Below, one piece after another: positions 1 to 6,256 of a stretch of DNA of 12,472 bases (positions are counted from its first letter, which is position 1; each line of letters begins with the position of its first letter). Position numbers and translations under genes: made by a program. Under the pieces are notes generated by a model. The model had not been told where the DNA came from. It saw nothing but the letters and a program-made list of their open reading frames with translations, and did not search any database. This DNA is from Cellvibrio sp. (GTDB lineage: Bacteria; Pseudomonadota; Gammaproteobacteria; Pseudomonadales; Cellvibrionaceae), in the NCBI GenBank assembly GCA_003524365.1, contig DQHS01000079.1, positions 1 through 12,472 on the forward strand, read 5' to 3'.

Positions 1-27
1 CTTCCTGCACTTCCTGCACTTCCTGTG
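1..27. repeat. 9-bp in-frame tandem repeat in the GT-C gene
   Basis: The unit CTTCCTGCA occurs twice and is followed by a third, diverged copy (CTTCCTGTG). On the coding strand each unit encodes Gln-Glu-Val, giving QEVQEVQE. The array touches the window edge, so its full copy number cannot be seen. Because the unit is a multiple of three, changes in copy number would lengthen or shorten the protein without a frameshift. Confidence 0.8.
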
Positions 28-961
28 GTGCTAGCTTAATTACTGGTGCTATGTATTCCGGTTGTGCTGCAGATTTGCGGTATAAGCTCAGTAGTTCCTG
101 CAAAATCATCAATCCAAATAATACAAACCCCATAGAATAAATCAGCACCAGTATCTGCTGAACGCGGAAAATAACCACTTTGTTGTTGGGCTCAAATACT
201 TGCGTCGCTTTGTACACAATTGCGCCGGTGTAGTAATAAAGTGGTGGATGGAAAAATGCACCGCCTACTGCGTATTCAAGCGGTGGTGGCATCCAGTGTT
301 GACTCAGGTATTGAGTGAAGCCTATATGGTCGCCCAGATCGTGTTCACGTACATCGGCAGTGGTAACTGAAAAATACGCCAAGCGAATTAATAAAGCGCC
401 AATAAACAGTACTTTAATCGGGGTAGATAAACGGCAGGCGTTAACGATTTTTAGTGCGAGCAAGAGTGCTACGGCGGTAAACAATAGATAGACAATGCGG
501 GTGATGCCTTCATTGCTTTCGGCGCTGATGACTATGCCCATCAAGCCACCTTGGTCTGTATAAAGGATTTCAATTTGATTGTCACCCTGATGCAAATAAT
601 CTTTAAGTTCGTAGGTAAATCCTTTGCTGTAATCTTTGCGTTCGTGAGCTGGAATCATGCTCAGATCAATCGGATGTTGGTTGATTGTTAAGGTGTAAAT
701 TTCATCGTCAGGAATAAAGCGCAATATAGTGCTGGTGTATTTGCCCATCGTTAGTGTACCCGTTAGTCGGTACACCCCGTTTTCATGGGATTGCATAAAT
801 CCCGGTGCAACAATTGTTTCTATTTTCCCTGACGGTGTAGTCAGGCTAAAATTAGAAAAGGAGGGTTGTATGCTTTGCAGGAGAAATATCAATAAGCCAA
901 TGGCTAGAATCAGAACATAAAGTGTTTTTGATTTTAGGGCACGTACTAGCAGCGATTTCAT
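1..961 (-). CDS. GT-C fold membrane glycosyltransferase (PMT/ArnT-like), 3' end outside the window
   Basis: Translation of the minus strand from the ATG at 961 gives 320 open codons to the window edge, so the C-terminal part is missing. Residues about 13-30 form a membrane anchor. Residues 35-150 are polar and beta-rich and probably form an extracytoplasmic domain. Hydrophobic segments lie at about 155-173, 184-198 and 266-290. Between them is a charged loop with HDLGDH (207-212) and HPPLYY (238-243). An acidic loop followed by an H-P-P-L-Y-Y motif is typical of GT-C enzymes that use lipid-linked sugar donors. The visible C-terminal end is a polar stretch with a QEV repeat, perhaps a linker between helices. 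The gene starts one base after the stop of the DUF2304 gene, so translation is probably coupled. Sugar and acceptor are unknown. GT-C membership is fairly secure; the exact family is not. Confidence 0.72.
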   Translation of the reverse strand, partial: MKSLLVRALKSKTLYVLILAIGLLIFLLQSIQPSFSNFSLTTPSGKIETIVAPGFMQSHENGVYRLTGTLTMGKYTSTILRFIPDDEIYTLTINQHPIDLSMIPAHERKDYSKGFTYELKDYLHQGDNQIEILYTDQGGLMGIVISAESNEGITRIVYLLFTAVALLLALKIVNACRLSTPIKVLFIGALLIRLAYFSVTTADVREHDLGDHIGFTQYLSQHWMPPPLEYAVGGAFFHPPLYYYTGAIVYKATQVFEPNNKVVIFRVQQILVLIYSMGFVLFGLMILQELLSLYRKSAAQPEYIAPVIKLAPQEVQEVQE

Positions 962-962
962 T

Positions 963-1355
963 TTATTCTTTATCCTTAATCGATGACTGTAATTTTTTAA
1001 GCTCCGCCTTGAGGATGCCGACTTCCTGAATCAGGTTTTTGTTGCCCTCAGCCAGCTTTGAAATAACGATTGAAAACTGGATCAATATAAAAAAGACTGA
1101 AATCACCAGCATCAGTAGCAGGGCGGCTGGGGCATACAAAATGCCAACGGCGTTGGCAACTACTTCCAGCATGGGTTTGAAAATGGATAGGACGATAAAA
1201 ACAAATCCAAAACCTAACCACAATAGTGAATATTCTTCTTTGAGTTTTTTGCGTTTGACCAAGCGCAAGATAAATAAAAATAGCATCAGGCTGCCAGTAA
1301 CGGAAAAAAACTGAATGCGATTGTCTACCAGAAGTTTCAGGGTGTCATCAATCAT
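963..1355 (-). CDS. DUF2304 family small membrane protein
   Basis: This 130-residue protein has three hydrophobic segments (about 15-33, 42-60 and 74-97) and a C-terminal charged helix (98-128) that looks like a coiled coil. The layout and the segment KLKEEYSLLWLGFGF fit the DUF2304 family, small bacterial membrane proteins often encoded beside GT2 glycosyltransferases. No enzymatic role is established. The ATG at 1355 overlaps the TGA of the upstream GT2 gene (ATGA), and the next gene starts one base after this gene's stop, so the three are probably translated together. Because the GT2 partner has no membrane helices of its own, I infer that this protein anchors it or helps move the lipid-linked sugar, in the way GtrA is thought to work with GtrB. 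Confidence 0.82.
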   Translation of the reverse strand: MIDDTLKLLVDNRIQFFSVTGSLMLFLFILRLVKRKKLKEEYSLLWLGFGFVFIVLSIFKPMLEVVANAVGILYAPAALLLMLVISVFFILIQFSIVISKLAEGNKNLIQEVGILKAELKKLQSSIKDKE

Positions 1356-2074
1356 AATGAGCTCCTGCGGATTTTTTGTCGTTGTGAGGTCATCAGCATG
1401 GCCAATATTACTTTGATCATATAGTGCGCTGATTTCAGACCGGAAATTGACGATTCCCCACCTTGACGCTCGACCATTTCAACCGATACTTCGCGGATAC
1501 GGAAATCATTTTTGCCTAATAAAATGACGGTTTCGGGCTCGGGATAATCAGTCGGGTAATAGGCTGCAAGAAACGCAATGGACTGTTTGTTGTAAGCGCG
1601 AAAGCCGGAGGTACTATCGGTAATTCTTTTATTGATCAGCAGTATGTTCATCAATTCAAAAATACGAATTCCAATGCGGCGCATAAAGGTTGATTGAAAA
1701 CCCAGGGTTTTCTCAATAAATCGTGAGCCTATACAAACATCGCATTCGCCGCTTTGGAGTGGCGATAAAATTTTAGGTATTTCACTGGCCAGGTGCTGCC
1801 CATCGCCATCAAATTGGATGGCGTAGTCGTAGTCTTGGTAGAAAGCATACTTGAACCCTGTTTGTACTGCACCGCCAATGCCGAGGTTGGAGGGCAGTTG
1901 GATTACAGTGGCTAGGCCGTTCGCTTCGGCTTCACGTTGAGTGTCATCTTTTGATCCATCATTGATGACCAGACATTCATAATCTGTATTGGTGTCCTGC
2001 AAGGATTGGATAACCTTACGAATATTTTTTTCTTCATTGTAAGCGGGAATGATTATGAGAATTCGCTCTCGCAT
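1352..2074 (-). CDS. GT2 family glycosyltransferase, DPM1-like (polyprenyl-phosphate sugar synthase)
   Basis: The 240-residue protein is a GT-A fold family 2 glycosyltransferase of the dolichyl-phosphate mannose synthase type. It likely transfers a nucleotide-activated sugar to polyprenyl phosphate on the cytoplasmic face of the membrane. The N-terminal PAYNEE (10-15) and VINDGSKDDT (36-45) bind the nucleotide sugar. FDGDGQH (88-94) contains the metal-binding DxD-type motif, and GSRF with the following S-T-S-G-F-R segment also fits the family. Unlike gtrB in the same operon it has no C-terminal membrane helix pair and ends in a basic tail. The start at 2074 has AGGTG about eight bases upstream. 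It begins 26 bases after the NPCBM glycosyltransferase and overlaps the DUF2304 gene by four bases. The sugar is not predictable from sequence. Confidence 0.9.
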   Translation of the reverse strand: MRERILIIIPAYNEEKNIRKVIQSLQDTNTDYECLVINDGSKDDTQREAEANGLATVIQLPSNLGIGGAVQTGFKYAFYQDYDYAIQFDGDGQHLASEIPKILSPLQSGECDVCIGSRFIEKTLGFQSTFMRRIGIRIFELMNILLINKRITDSTSGFRAYNKQSIAFLAAYYPTDYPEPETVILLGKNDFRIREVSVEMVERQGGESSISGLKSAHYMIKVILAMLMTSQRQKIRRSSL

Positions 2075-2100
2075 CAGCGTGCACCTGTATCAATGTTGTA

Positions 2101-4038
2101 TCAGTGAGTTGTTGGTGTTTGTTCTACAGGAGCTGCAGTTGGGGCCATAGATATTACTGTGTTAACCCAGTTGGCATGATCCCATTTGTCATCTTTCAGT
2201 GGTGCTACTTTCAGTGTTAATTTTTGTACGCCACGTACATCGAGCTTAATAACAGGAATGTCACGCTCATAACCTAATATAGGTTTAGATTCCCACAATA
2301 ATTTATCATCACCCCATACGGAAAACTGCACATCAGCGGTACCTACTTCATCATCCAGCGCGGCAATAAAACTAAATTCTGCGGCATCCGCGGGTAACTG
2401 GTATTGGATGTCAGAGCTGGCGTGGGTGCCTATTCCTTGCGCATAGCGGCGATTGGCTATCGACAAATAATTGCCGTCGTAACTGCGGTTTAATGCCATA
2501 GTGCCGTGATCTTGTTTGGCATAAACAAGGGGTAGGGTTGTTAGGAAAGTCTGTTCATTGGTGAGCGTGAGCGAATGCACTTGGTAGCGATCAAAAAAAT
2601 ACCCCGTCATTCCTAAGGTAGCAAGACTAAAACACCAGGCGGAAAGTGCGGGAATGTTGGATGCAAGTTTCAGCAGAGTTGTCAGCCAGCTAATGATTCG
2701 ACCCGCACTAACCAAATCGAGAACACCTAAAACCAGCAGCGCCATCGTGCCCCAAGCAAGACCATGCCATATGTCCGAGCCGTTGATCTCTAAAATGATC
2801 AACATGTTCAGGCTGCATAACAGACTGATCACAACAGGGTAAATTAATTTTTGTTGAGCTGCAGCGCTGAAAGTGATTGCCATGACGACTGCGGGAAATA
2901 AATAACGCTCATGCATGGCTGGGAGTAACGCAAAAAAAGCCAGCGCACAAATTGTGGCGGAAAAGAGGGTTTGCGATAGTAATTGACGGTCGTTGGCTTG
3001 GGCACCATTTTTGATAAGAAAGTGGATGCCATGGAGGAAAACAACCAATGCGGTCAACGAAAATAAAAACATTCCAAAATATTTTGCAGTAAATATTTGG
3101 GTCAAAACTGAATCAGTTGCAACGCCAAATAAAATGATGTTATCCGGAGCAACATTGCCGGTAAGCAAAATCCAAATATTGGCGGCATTGAATGTCGTCA
3201 TTGGATATTGACCAAGGGTGTCTATATATGCCTGATTGACTGATTGTACGAAATGACCTGCAAGGATTGAGGGCATAAACACCAGTGCGCTCACAGCGAC
3301 GGAGATGAAAACACCTACCAAATTTTTACCGATATTACTGAAAAATAAAAACCCAAATACCGGGGCAAAGGCAATCATTTGGAATTTTGTTAGCAGTGCT
3401 AATACAAAGACAGGAATGGAAAGGTAGCTGTATCGCTGGTAGGTTGCGAGCAAAAGGGCACCGAACACCATTGTGGCCGGGATTAGGTCGACTTGTCCCC
3501 AAATAGGACCATTCACCAGTATGGCCGGGTTGATTGCCACCATCAGTAAAATAATATGAGTAAATTGGCGCGTGGCATGGAAGCGACCTAACTGGCTATG
3601 AACCAAAATAATCAATAGGCAATGGAATACCACTACAGGTAATTGGGTGAGAAATTTTAATAAATCATTATGTTCTAGCGGTATGCCAGTGGCGTTGTAA
3701 ACCTGACCAACGAGATAAAGCCAGTGGATATAGAATGGCGGGTAGTTGCCATTAAAACCATCGTAACCAGTGGTTGATAGTTGTCGCACCCAATCTTGCC
3801 AGTAGCCCAAATCCTGACTGTAACCCTTAAGAAAGAGCAGCGTGAAATTGGCAACTATGGTGATGATTAAATAGGTATGCAATAAGCGGGAGCGATCGCG
3901 GCGGCTATCGCCTAAATTCAGCGGTGCCATATCAGGAAAGGTTATTGCACTCTTTGCGGGTGCTCGCTCCTGGCCGTCGGTGCTGGTTATTGCAGATTCC
4001 TTTGTCCCATCGTCAGCAGTAGCGCTCATGTCGTTCAT
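2101..4038 (-). CDS. Gpi18-like GT-C membrane glycosyltransferase with C-terminal NPCBM domain
   Basis: The 645-residue protein has a polar N-terminal tail (1-50), many hydrophobic helices (about 52 to 480), and a soluble C-terminal domain (about 500-630). The membrane part carries GT-C features of the Gpi18/Alg6-like mannosyltransferase group: D76 and D82 in the first extracytoplasmic loop, NYPPFY (98-103), NGPIWGQVD (176-184) and HERYLFP (376-382). The C-terminal domain matches NPCBM/NEW2 carbohydrate-binding modules, with GIGTHA (535-540), a beta-strand pattern with LDDE (561-564), and DHANW (620-624). It probably takes a sugar from polyprenyl phosphate and adds it to a glycan outside the cytoplasmic membrane, with the NPCBM domain facing the periplasm and holding the acceptor. 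The tail after 630 is rich in Pro and Thr. The start is ATG at 4038; a second in-frame ATG lies at 4029 and the ribosome site is weak. It follows gtrB by 43 bases. Confidence 0.85.
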   Translation of the reverse strand: MNDMSATADDGTKESAITSTDGQERAPAKSAITFPDMAPLNLGDSRRDRSRLLHTYLIITIVANFTLLFLKGYSQDLGYWQDWVRQLSTTGYDGFNGNYPPFYIHWLYLVGQVYNATGIPLEHNDLLKFLTQLPVVVFHCLLIILVHSQLGRFHATRQFTHIILLMVAINPAILVNGPIWGQVDLIPATMVFGALLLATYQRYSYLSIPVFVLALLTKFQMIAFAPVFGFLFFSNIGKNLVGVFISVAVSALVFMPSILAGHFVQSVNQAYIDTLGQYPMTTFNAANIWILLTGNVAPDNIILFGVATDSVLTQIFTAKYFGMFLFSLTALVVFLHGIHFLIKNGAQANDRQLLSQTLFSATICALAFFALLPAMHERYLFPAVVMAITFSAAAQQKLIYPVVISLLCSLNMLIILEINGSDIWHGLAWGTMALLVLGVLDLVSAGRIISWLTTLLKLASNIPALSAWCFSLATLGMTGYFFDRYQVHSLTLTNEQTFLTTLPLVYAKQDHGTMALNRSYDGNYLSIANRRYAQGIGTHASSDIQYQLPADAAEFSFIAALDDEVGTADVQFSVWGDDKLLWESKPILGYERDIPVIKLDVRGVQKLTLKVAPLKDDKWDHANWVNTVISMAPTAAPVEQTPTTH

Positions 4039-4081
4039 GTTTATATGTATACCTGAAATTTTGTTCTAAGTGGGCGTTTGC

Positions 4082-5044
4082 TTATTGATCCTTTCGGCCA
4101 ACAATATCGCTGATATGAAATTTGGGGCGGCGTTTCACTTCTTCATAAATTTTTGATAGGTATTCACCAATAATACCCAAGCAAATTAATTGCACACTCC
4201 CAATAAAAAGGAGGGGAAGTAGTACCGATGCCCAGCCAGGCGTTGCATTGTCGGTGAAGAAGCGAACTACCAGTACCCAAGCAATCAAGGCGAAAGAAGC
4301 AAACCCCGAGAGCAAGCCTAAAATAGTAATCATACGCAGCGGAGCGGTGGAAAATGCGGTAATTCCTTTCCACGCAAACGACAACATTTTTTTCAATGGA
4401 TATTTGCTTTCGCCTGCTTCACGGGCCTGACGTTCGTATTCGACTATGGAGGATGGGTAGCCTACTTCGCGCACTATGCCGCGCAAAAATAAGTTGGACT
4501 CATCGTACTCTTTTAATGATTCCAGCGCGCGGCGCGAGAGTAAACGGAAATCAGCGTGGTTAAATACCAGATCCACGCCCATTTTTTTCATCAAGTGGTA
4601 ATAGCCTTCAGCGGTAAAGCGTTTGAAAAAAGTATCTGTGCGGCGCGCTGAGCGCACACCGTAAACTACATCGCTACCTTTTAAATATTCATCCACCATG
4701 GCCTCAATATTTTGCGGATCATCTTGCAGGTCGGCATCGATACTGACAGTAATATCCTCGGTGGTAGTGCACAGACCTGCATAAAGCGCATTTTGGTGGC
4801 CTTTGTTGCGCGATAGTTTTATCGCAACAATTGCTGGATTTTTTGCTGCTTCTTCGGCGAGAATTTTCCAGGTTTTATCCTTGCTACCATCATCAACAAA
4901 ATAAATTTTGGATTCCTGGTTGATTTTGCCTTTAAGGATCATTGAATCGCGCAGGCTCAACATGGTTGCCAGAGTTTTGGGCAGCATCTCTTCTTCGTTG
5001 TAGCAGGGAATAACAACCGCAAGCGATGGCATGGATGTTGTCAT
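4082..5044 (-). CDS. gtrB: GtrB-like polyprenyl-phosphate glycosyltransferase (GT2)
   Basis: The 320-residue protein is a GT2 enzyme of the GtrB/YfdH/ArnC type, which makes polyprenyl-phosphate-linked sugar (glucose in classical GtrB) at the cytoplasmic face. VVIPCYNEEE (10-19), VDDGSKDKT (50-58), SRNKGHQNAL (78-87) and DADLQDDP (103-110, the metal-binding motif) are all present. Two membrane helices follow at about 238-258 and 275-292, then an amphipathic KIYEEVKRRP helix, as in structurally known GtrB proteins. I chose the ATG at 5044, one base past the gtrA stop and preceded by AGGA at nine bases' spacing. An upstream TTG at 5083 would overlap gtrA by 38 bases and adds a non-conserved N-terminus. 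Gene order gtrA-gtrB followed by a GT-C gene matches O-antigen glucosylation operons. The actual sugar is unknown. Confidence 0.9.
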   Translation of the reverse strand: MTTSMPSLAVVIPCYNEEEMLPKTLATMLSLRDSMILKGKINQESKIYFVDDGSKDKTWKILAEEAAKNPAIVAIKLSRNKGHQNALYAGLCTTTEDITVSIDADLQDDPQNIEAMVDEYLKGSDVVYGVRSARRTDTFFKRFTAEGYYHLMKKMGVDLVFNHADFRLLSRRALESLKEYDESNLFLRGIVREVGYPSSIVEYERQAREAGESKYPLKKMLSFAWKGITAFSTAPLRMITILGLLSGFASFALIAWVLVVRFFTDNATPGWASVLLPLLFIGSVQLICLGIIGEYLSKIYEEVKRRPKFHISDIVGRKDQ

Positions 5045-5045
5045 T

Positions 5046-5441
5046 TTAATGATTCCTGTAGATCCAGAATTTATGTACCGCAAAATTCAACACCACGGTA
5101 ATTCCCGTAGCCAGAAATTGGGCAACCAAATAATGCTCGACCCAAGGTAGGGCGAGATAGTTATTGAACAGCCATAAAAAAGCGGCAAACAACAATGTAT
5201 TAGTTGATAAGCCGATAGCAACCGCCAGCATGTACTTGGGAAAAGTTTGCGCGTGATTGCTAGAGCTCTTGAACGTGTAGTGGTAGTTCGCCCAATAGTT
5301 AAAGAATGAAGAGAGCACATATCCTGCGGCTGAGGCGATTACCTCAGGAAGCAGCTGGCTTTCGACAAACAAGATCAGCAATGAGAACTGAATAAGGGTG
5401 GAGATCCCACCAATACCGATAAATAGGGCGAAGCGTTTCAT
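5046..5441 (-). CDS. gtrA: GtrA family membrane protein (putative lipid-linked sugar flippase)
   Basis: The 131-residue protein has four hydrophobic segments (about 5-25, 33-50, 70-92 and 104-122), as expected for the GtrA/PF04138 family. FFNYWANYHYTF (46-57) after helix 2 and NFAVHKFWIYRN (119-130) at the C-terminus are family signatures. GtrA proteins are proposed to carry polyprenyl-phosphate sugars across the cytoplasmic membrane, from the GtrB enzyme inside to a GT-C transferase outside. It is the first gene of the six-gene glycosyltransferase operon, and gtrB starts one base after its stop. The ATG at 5441 has only a weak ribosome site (AGAATAAC upstream). The start is supported because the first helix begins directly after it. 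Confidence 0.9.
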   Translation of the reverse strand: MKRFALFIGIGGISTLIQFSLLILFVESQLLPEVIASAAGYVLSSFFNYWANYHYTFKSSSNHAQTFPKYMLAVAIGLSTNTLLFAAFLWLFNNYLALPWVEHYLVAQFLATGITVVLNFAVHKFWIYRNH

Positions 5442-5698
5442 TGTTATTCTATTGAGTAGTTATGCGATAACTGGCCGGCAATCAAAACCCCTGATTTTAG
5501 ATCCCGGTTAGGTTTAATAAAGCACGAGCATAGCTACTGCCCTTACTTAAAATCCGCTGCACATTAACACATTTTTATTACGAAAGTGGTAGGAATTGTA
5601 GGCGTGAGTAGAGTGCAGAAGGGGGATTGTGAAGCAGGTATAAAAGCAGGATCGTCCGCGGGAATATCGCCCGATTGGCGAAATACTTGTACGTATCA
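5442..5698. other. Intergenic region between gtrA and the small Cys/His-rich gene, no gene seen
   Basis: Open frames here are short and match nothing I recognise. It should contain the promoter of the gtrA operon on the minus strand, but I find only a weak candidate: TTGATT (5480-5485) and CATAAC (5459-5464) with a short 15-base spacer. A small hairpin, TCGCC/GGCGA at 5667-5681, lies just downstream of the small minus-strand gene. It lacks a T-run, so it is at best a poor terminator. Confidence 0.5.
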
Positions 5699-5926
5699 TC
5701 AAGCCCAGCGTAGTGCGGCGCCGGTGCGTTCGATATACATGTATTCCGCTTTGTTGGTTAGTGGGTGACATGCGTGATGCAGGTGATGGTGGTCACCGGT
5801 TGAACCCATATATTCCCAACAGCGTCCTTCATGGACACAAAGGGGGTCACCGTTATTCAAACGATAGGCTGCCAACTCATCCCACATTTTTTGCCATTCT
5901 GTATGGTTGATGTCGAGATATTCCAT
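5699..5926 (-). CDS. Small Cys/His-rich protein of unknown function
   Basis: The 75-residue protein is not one I can assign to a family. The N-terminal part (1-25) looks like an amphipathic helix rich in Trp and acidic residues. Residues 30-54 are rich in metal ligands: C30, H32, C36, the cluster H46-H48, H50-H51, C53 and H54. It ends with an aromatic and basic tail (EYMYIERTGAALRWA). No signal peptide or membrane helix is visible, so it is probably cytoplasmic. I chose the ATG at 5926 because it has a strong AAAGGA site six bases upstream; an ATG at 5950 lacks one. A promoter with a perfect -35 box lies upstream (5982-6009), which supports a real gene. It is divergent from a CueR-like regulator, so a role in metal binding or metal response is a reasonable guess but unproven. 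Confidence 0.65.
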   Translation of the reverse strand: MEYLDINHTEWQKMWDELAAYRLNNGDPLCVHEGRCWEYMGSTGDHHHLHHACHPLTNKAEYMYIERTGAALRWA

Positions 5927-5981
5927 AAATCGTCCTTTACGGTGAAACATGTTGTTGGATTAGGATGAATCTTGTTCAATC

Positions 5982-6009
5982 ATTCTGGTTTATTAAATTG
6001 TTTTGTCAA
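5982..6009 (-). promoter_or_regulatory. Predicted sigma-70 promoter of the small Cys/His-rich gene
   Basis: On the minus strand a perfect TTGACA (6004-6009) is followed after 16 bases by CAGAAT (5982-5987, 4 of 6 consensus bases). It lies about 55 bases upstream of the ATG at 5926. The -10 box overlaps one arm of a long inverted repeat (5983-5992), so a protein binding that arm would block it. Confidence 0.5.
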
Positions 6010-6056
6010 GAAACATTAGTAACCTAATGATTTATATGAAAATAATTAAACCAGAA
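5983..6056. repeat. 10-bp inverted repeat enclosing a hairpin
   Basis: TTCTGGTTTA (5983-5992) and its exact reverse complement TAAACCAGAA (6047-6056) face each other across 54 bases. Inside lies a second perfect dyad, CATTAG-TAAC-CTAATG (6014-6029), whose stem can extend by three A-T pairs past a one-base bulge. The left outer arm overlaps the -10 box of the minus-strand promoter. It could be a pair of operator sites, a structured leader RNA or the remnant of a small mobile repeat. Confidence 0.6.
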
Positions 6057-6143
6057 GTGTGCATTGATTCACCTATTATAAAACGATTTCCTATAAAAGT
6101 GTCGCTTAAATTTGTTTTATTGTGTTAAAAAGTAGCAAAGAGA

Positions 6144-6159
6144 TTGTAATGGGTTACAA
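6144..6159. promoter_or_regulatory. Perfect dyad upstream of the MerR-family promoter
   Basis: TTGTAA (6144-6149) and TTACAA (6154-6159) form a perfect 6-bp dyad around TGGG. It ends 30 bases upstream of the -35 box of the regulator's promoter, where an activator or repressor could bind. The factor is unknown. Confidence 0.35.
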
Positions 6160-6188
6160 AATGTTATGGTCAAATAGCCTATATCTTG

Positions 6189-6219
6189 TTGACATTCCAG
6201 TTACGGAAATGTTTAAAGT
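6189..6219 (+). promoter_or_regulatory. Predicted promoter of the MerR-family gene, with MerR-type spacing possible
   Basis: A perfect TTGACA (6189-6194) is followed by two overlapping -10 candidates, TTTAAA (6212-6217, 17-base spacer) and TAAAGT (6214-6219, 19-base spacer). A 19-base spacer is characteristic of promoters that MerR-family proteins activate by untwisting the DNA. A CueR-box-like dyad fills the spacer. Confidence 0.6.
6192..6212. promoter_or_regulatory. CueR-box-like operator (7-7-7 dyad)
   Basis: The arms ACATTCC (6192-6198) and GAAATGT (6206-6212) are reverse complements at six of seven positions and are separated by seven bases (AGTTACG). This has the same size and layout as CueR boxes, whose arms resemble ACCTTCC and GGAAGGT with a centre like AGCAAGG. 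It sits between the -35 and -10 boxes, where MerR-family regulators bind. I infer that the downstream regulator controls its own promoter through this site. Confidence 0.55.
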
Positions 6220-6243
6220 GACAAGTGTTGATAAAGGTCGATA

Positions 6244-6249
6244 AGGAGG
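6244..6249 (+). promoter_or_regulatory. Strong ribosome binding site of the MerR-family gene
   Basis: AGGAGG lies seven bases before the ATG at 6257, a near-ideal Shine-Dalgarno site. An out-of-frame ATG at 6252 lies between the site and the true start; the conserved N-terminus selects 6257. Confidence 0.8.
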
Positions 6250-6256
6250 AGATGAA

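Noticed and set aside
729..920. Plus-strand open frame inside the GT-C gene
   Set aside because: It is a shadow of the minus-strand gene, whose translation shows coherent membrane helices and GT-C motifs.
5045..5083. Upstream TTG start for gtrB
   Set aside because: It would overlap gtrA by 38 bases and add 13 residues unlike GtrB proteins. The ATG at 5044 has a good ribosome site and lies one base past the gtrA stop.
5547..5910. Other open frames across the small Cys/His-rich gene, on both strands
   Set aside because: None has a convincing ribosome site or recognisable protein. The minus-strand frame 5699-5926 has AAAGGA and a promoter.
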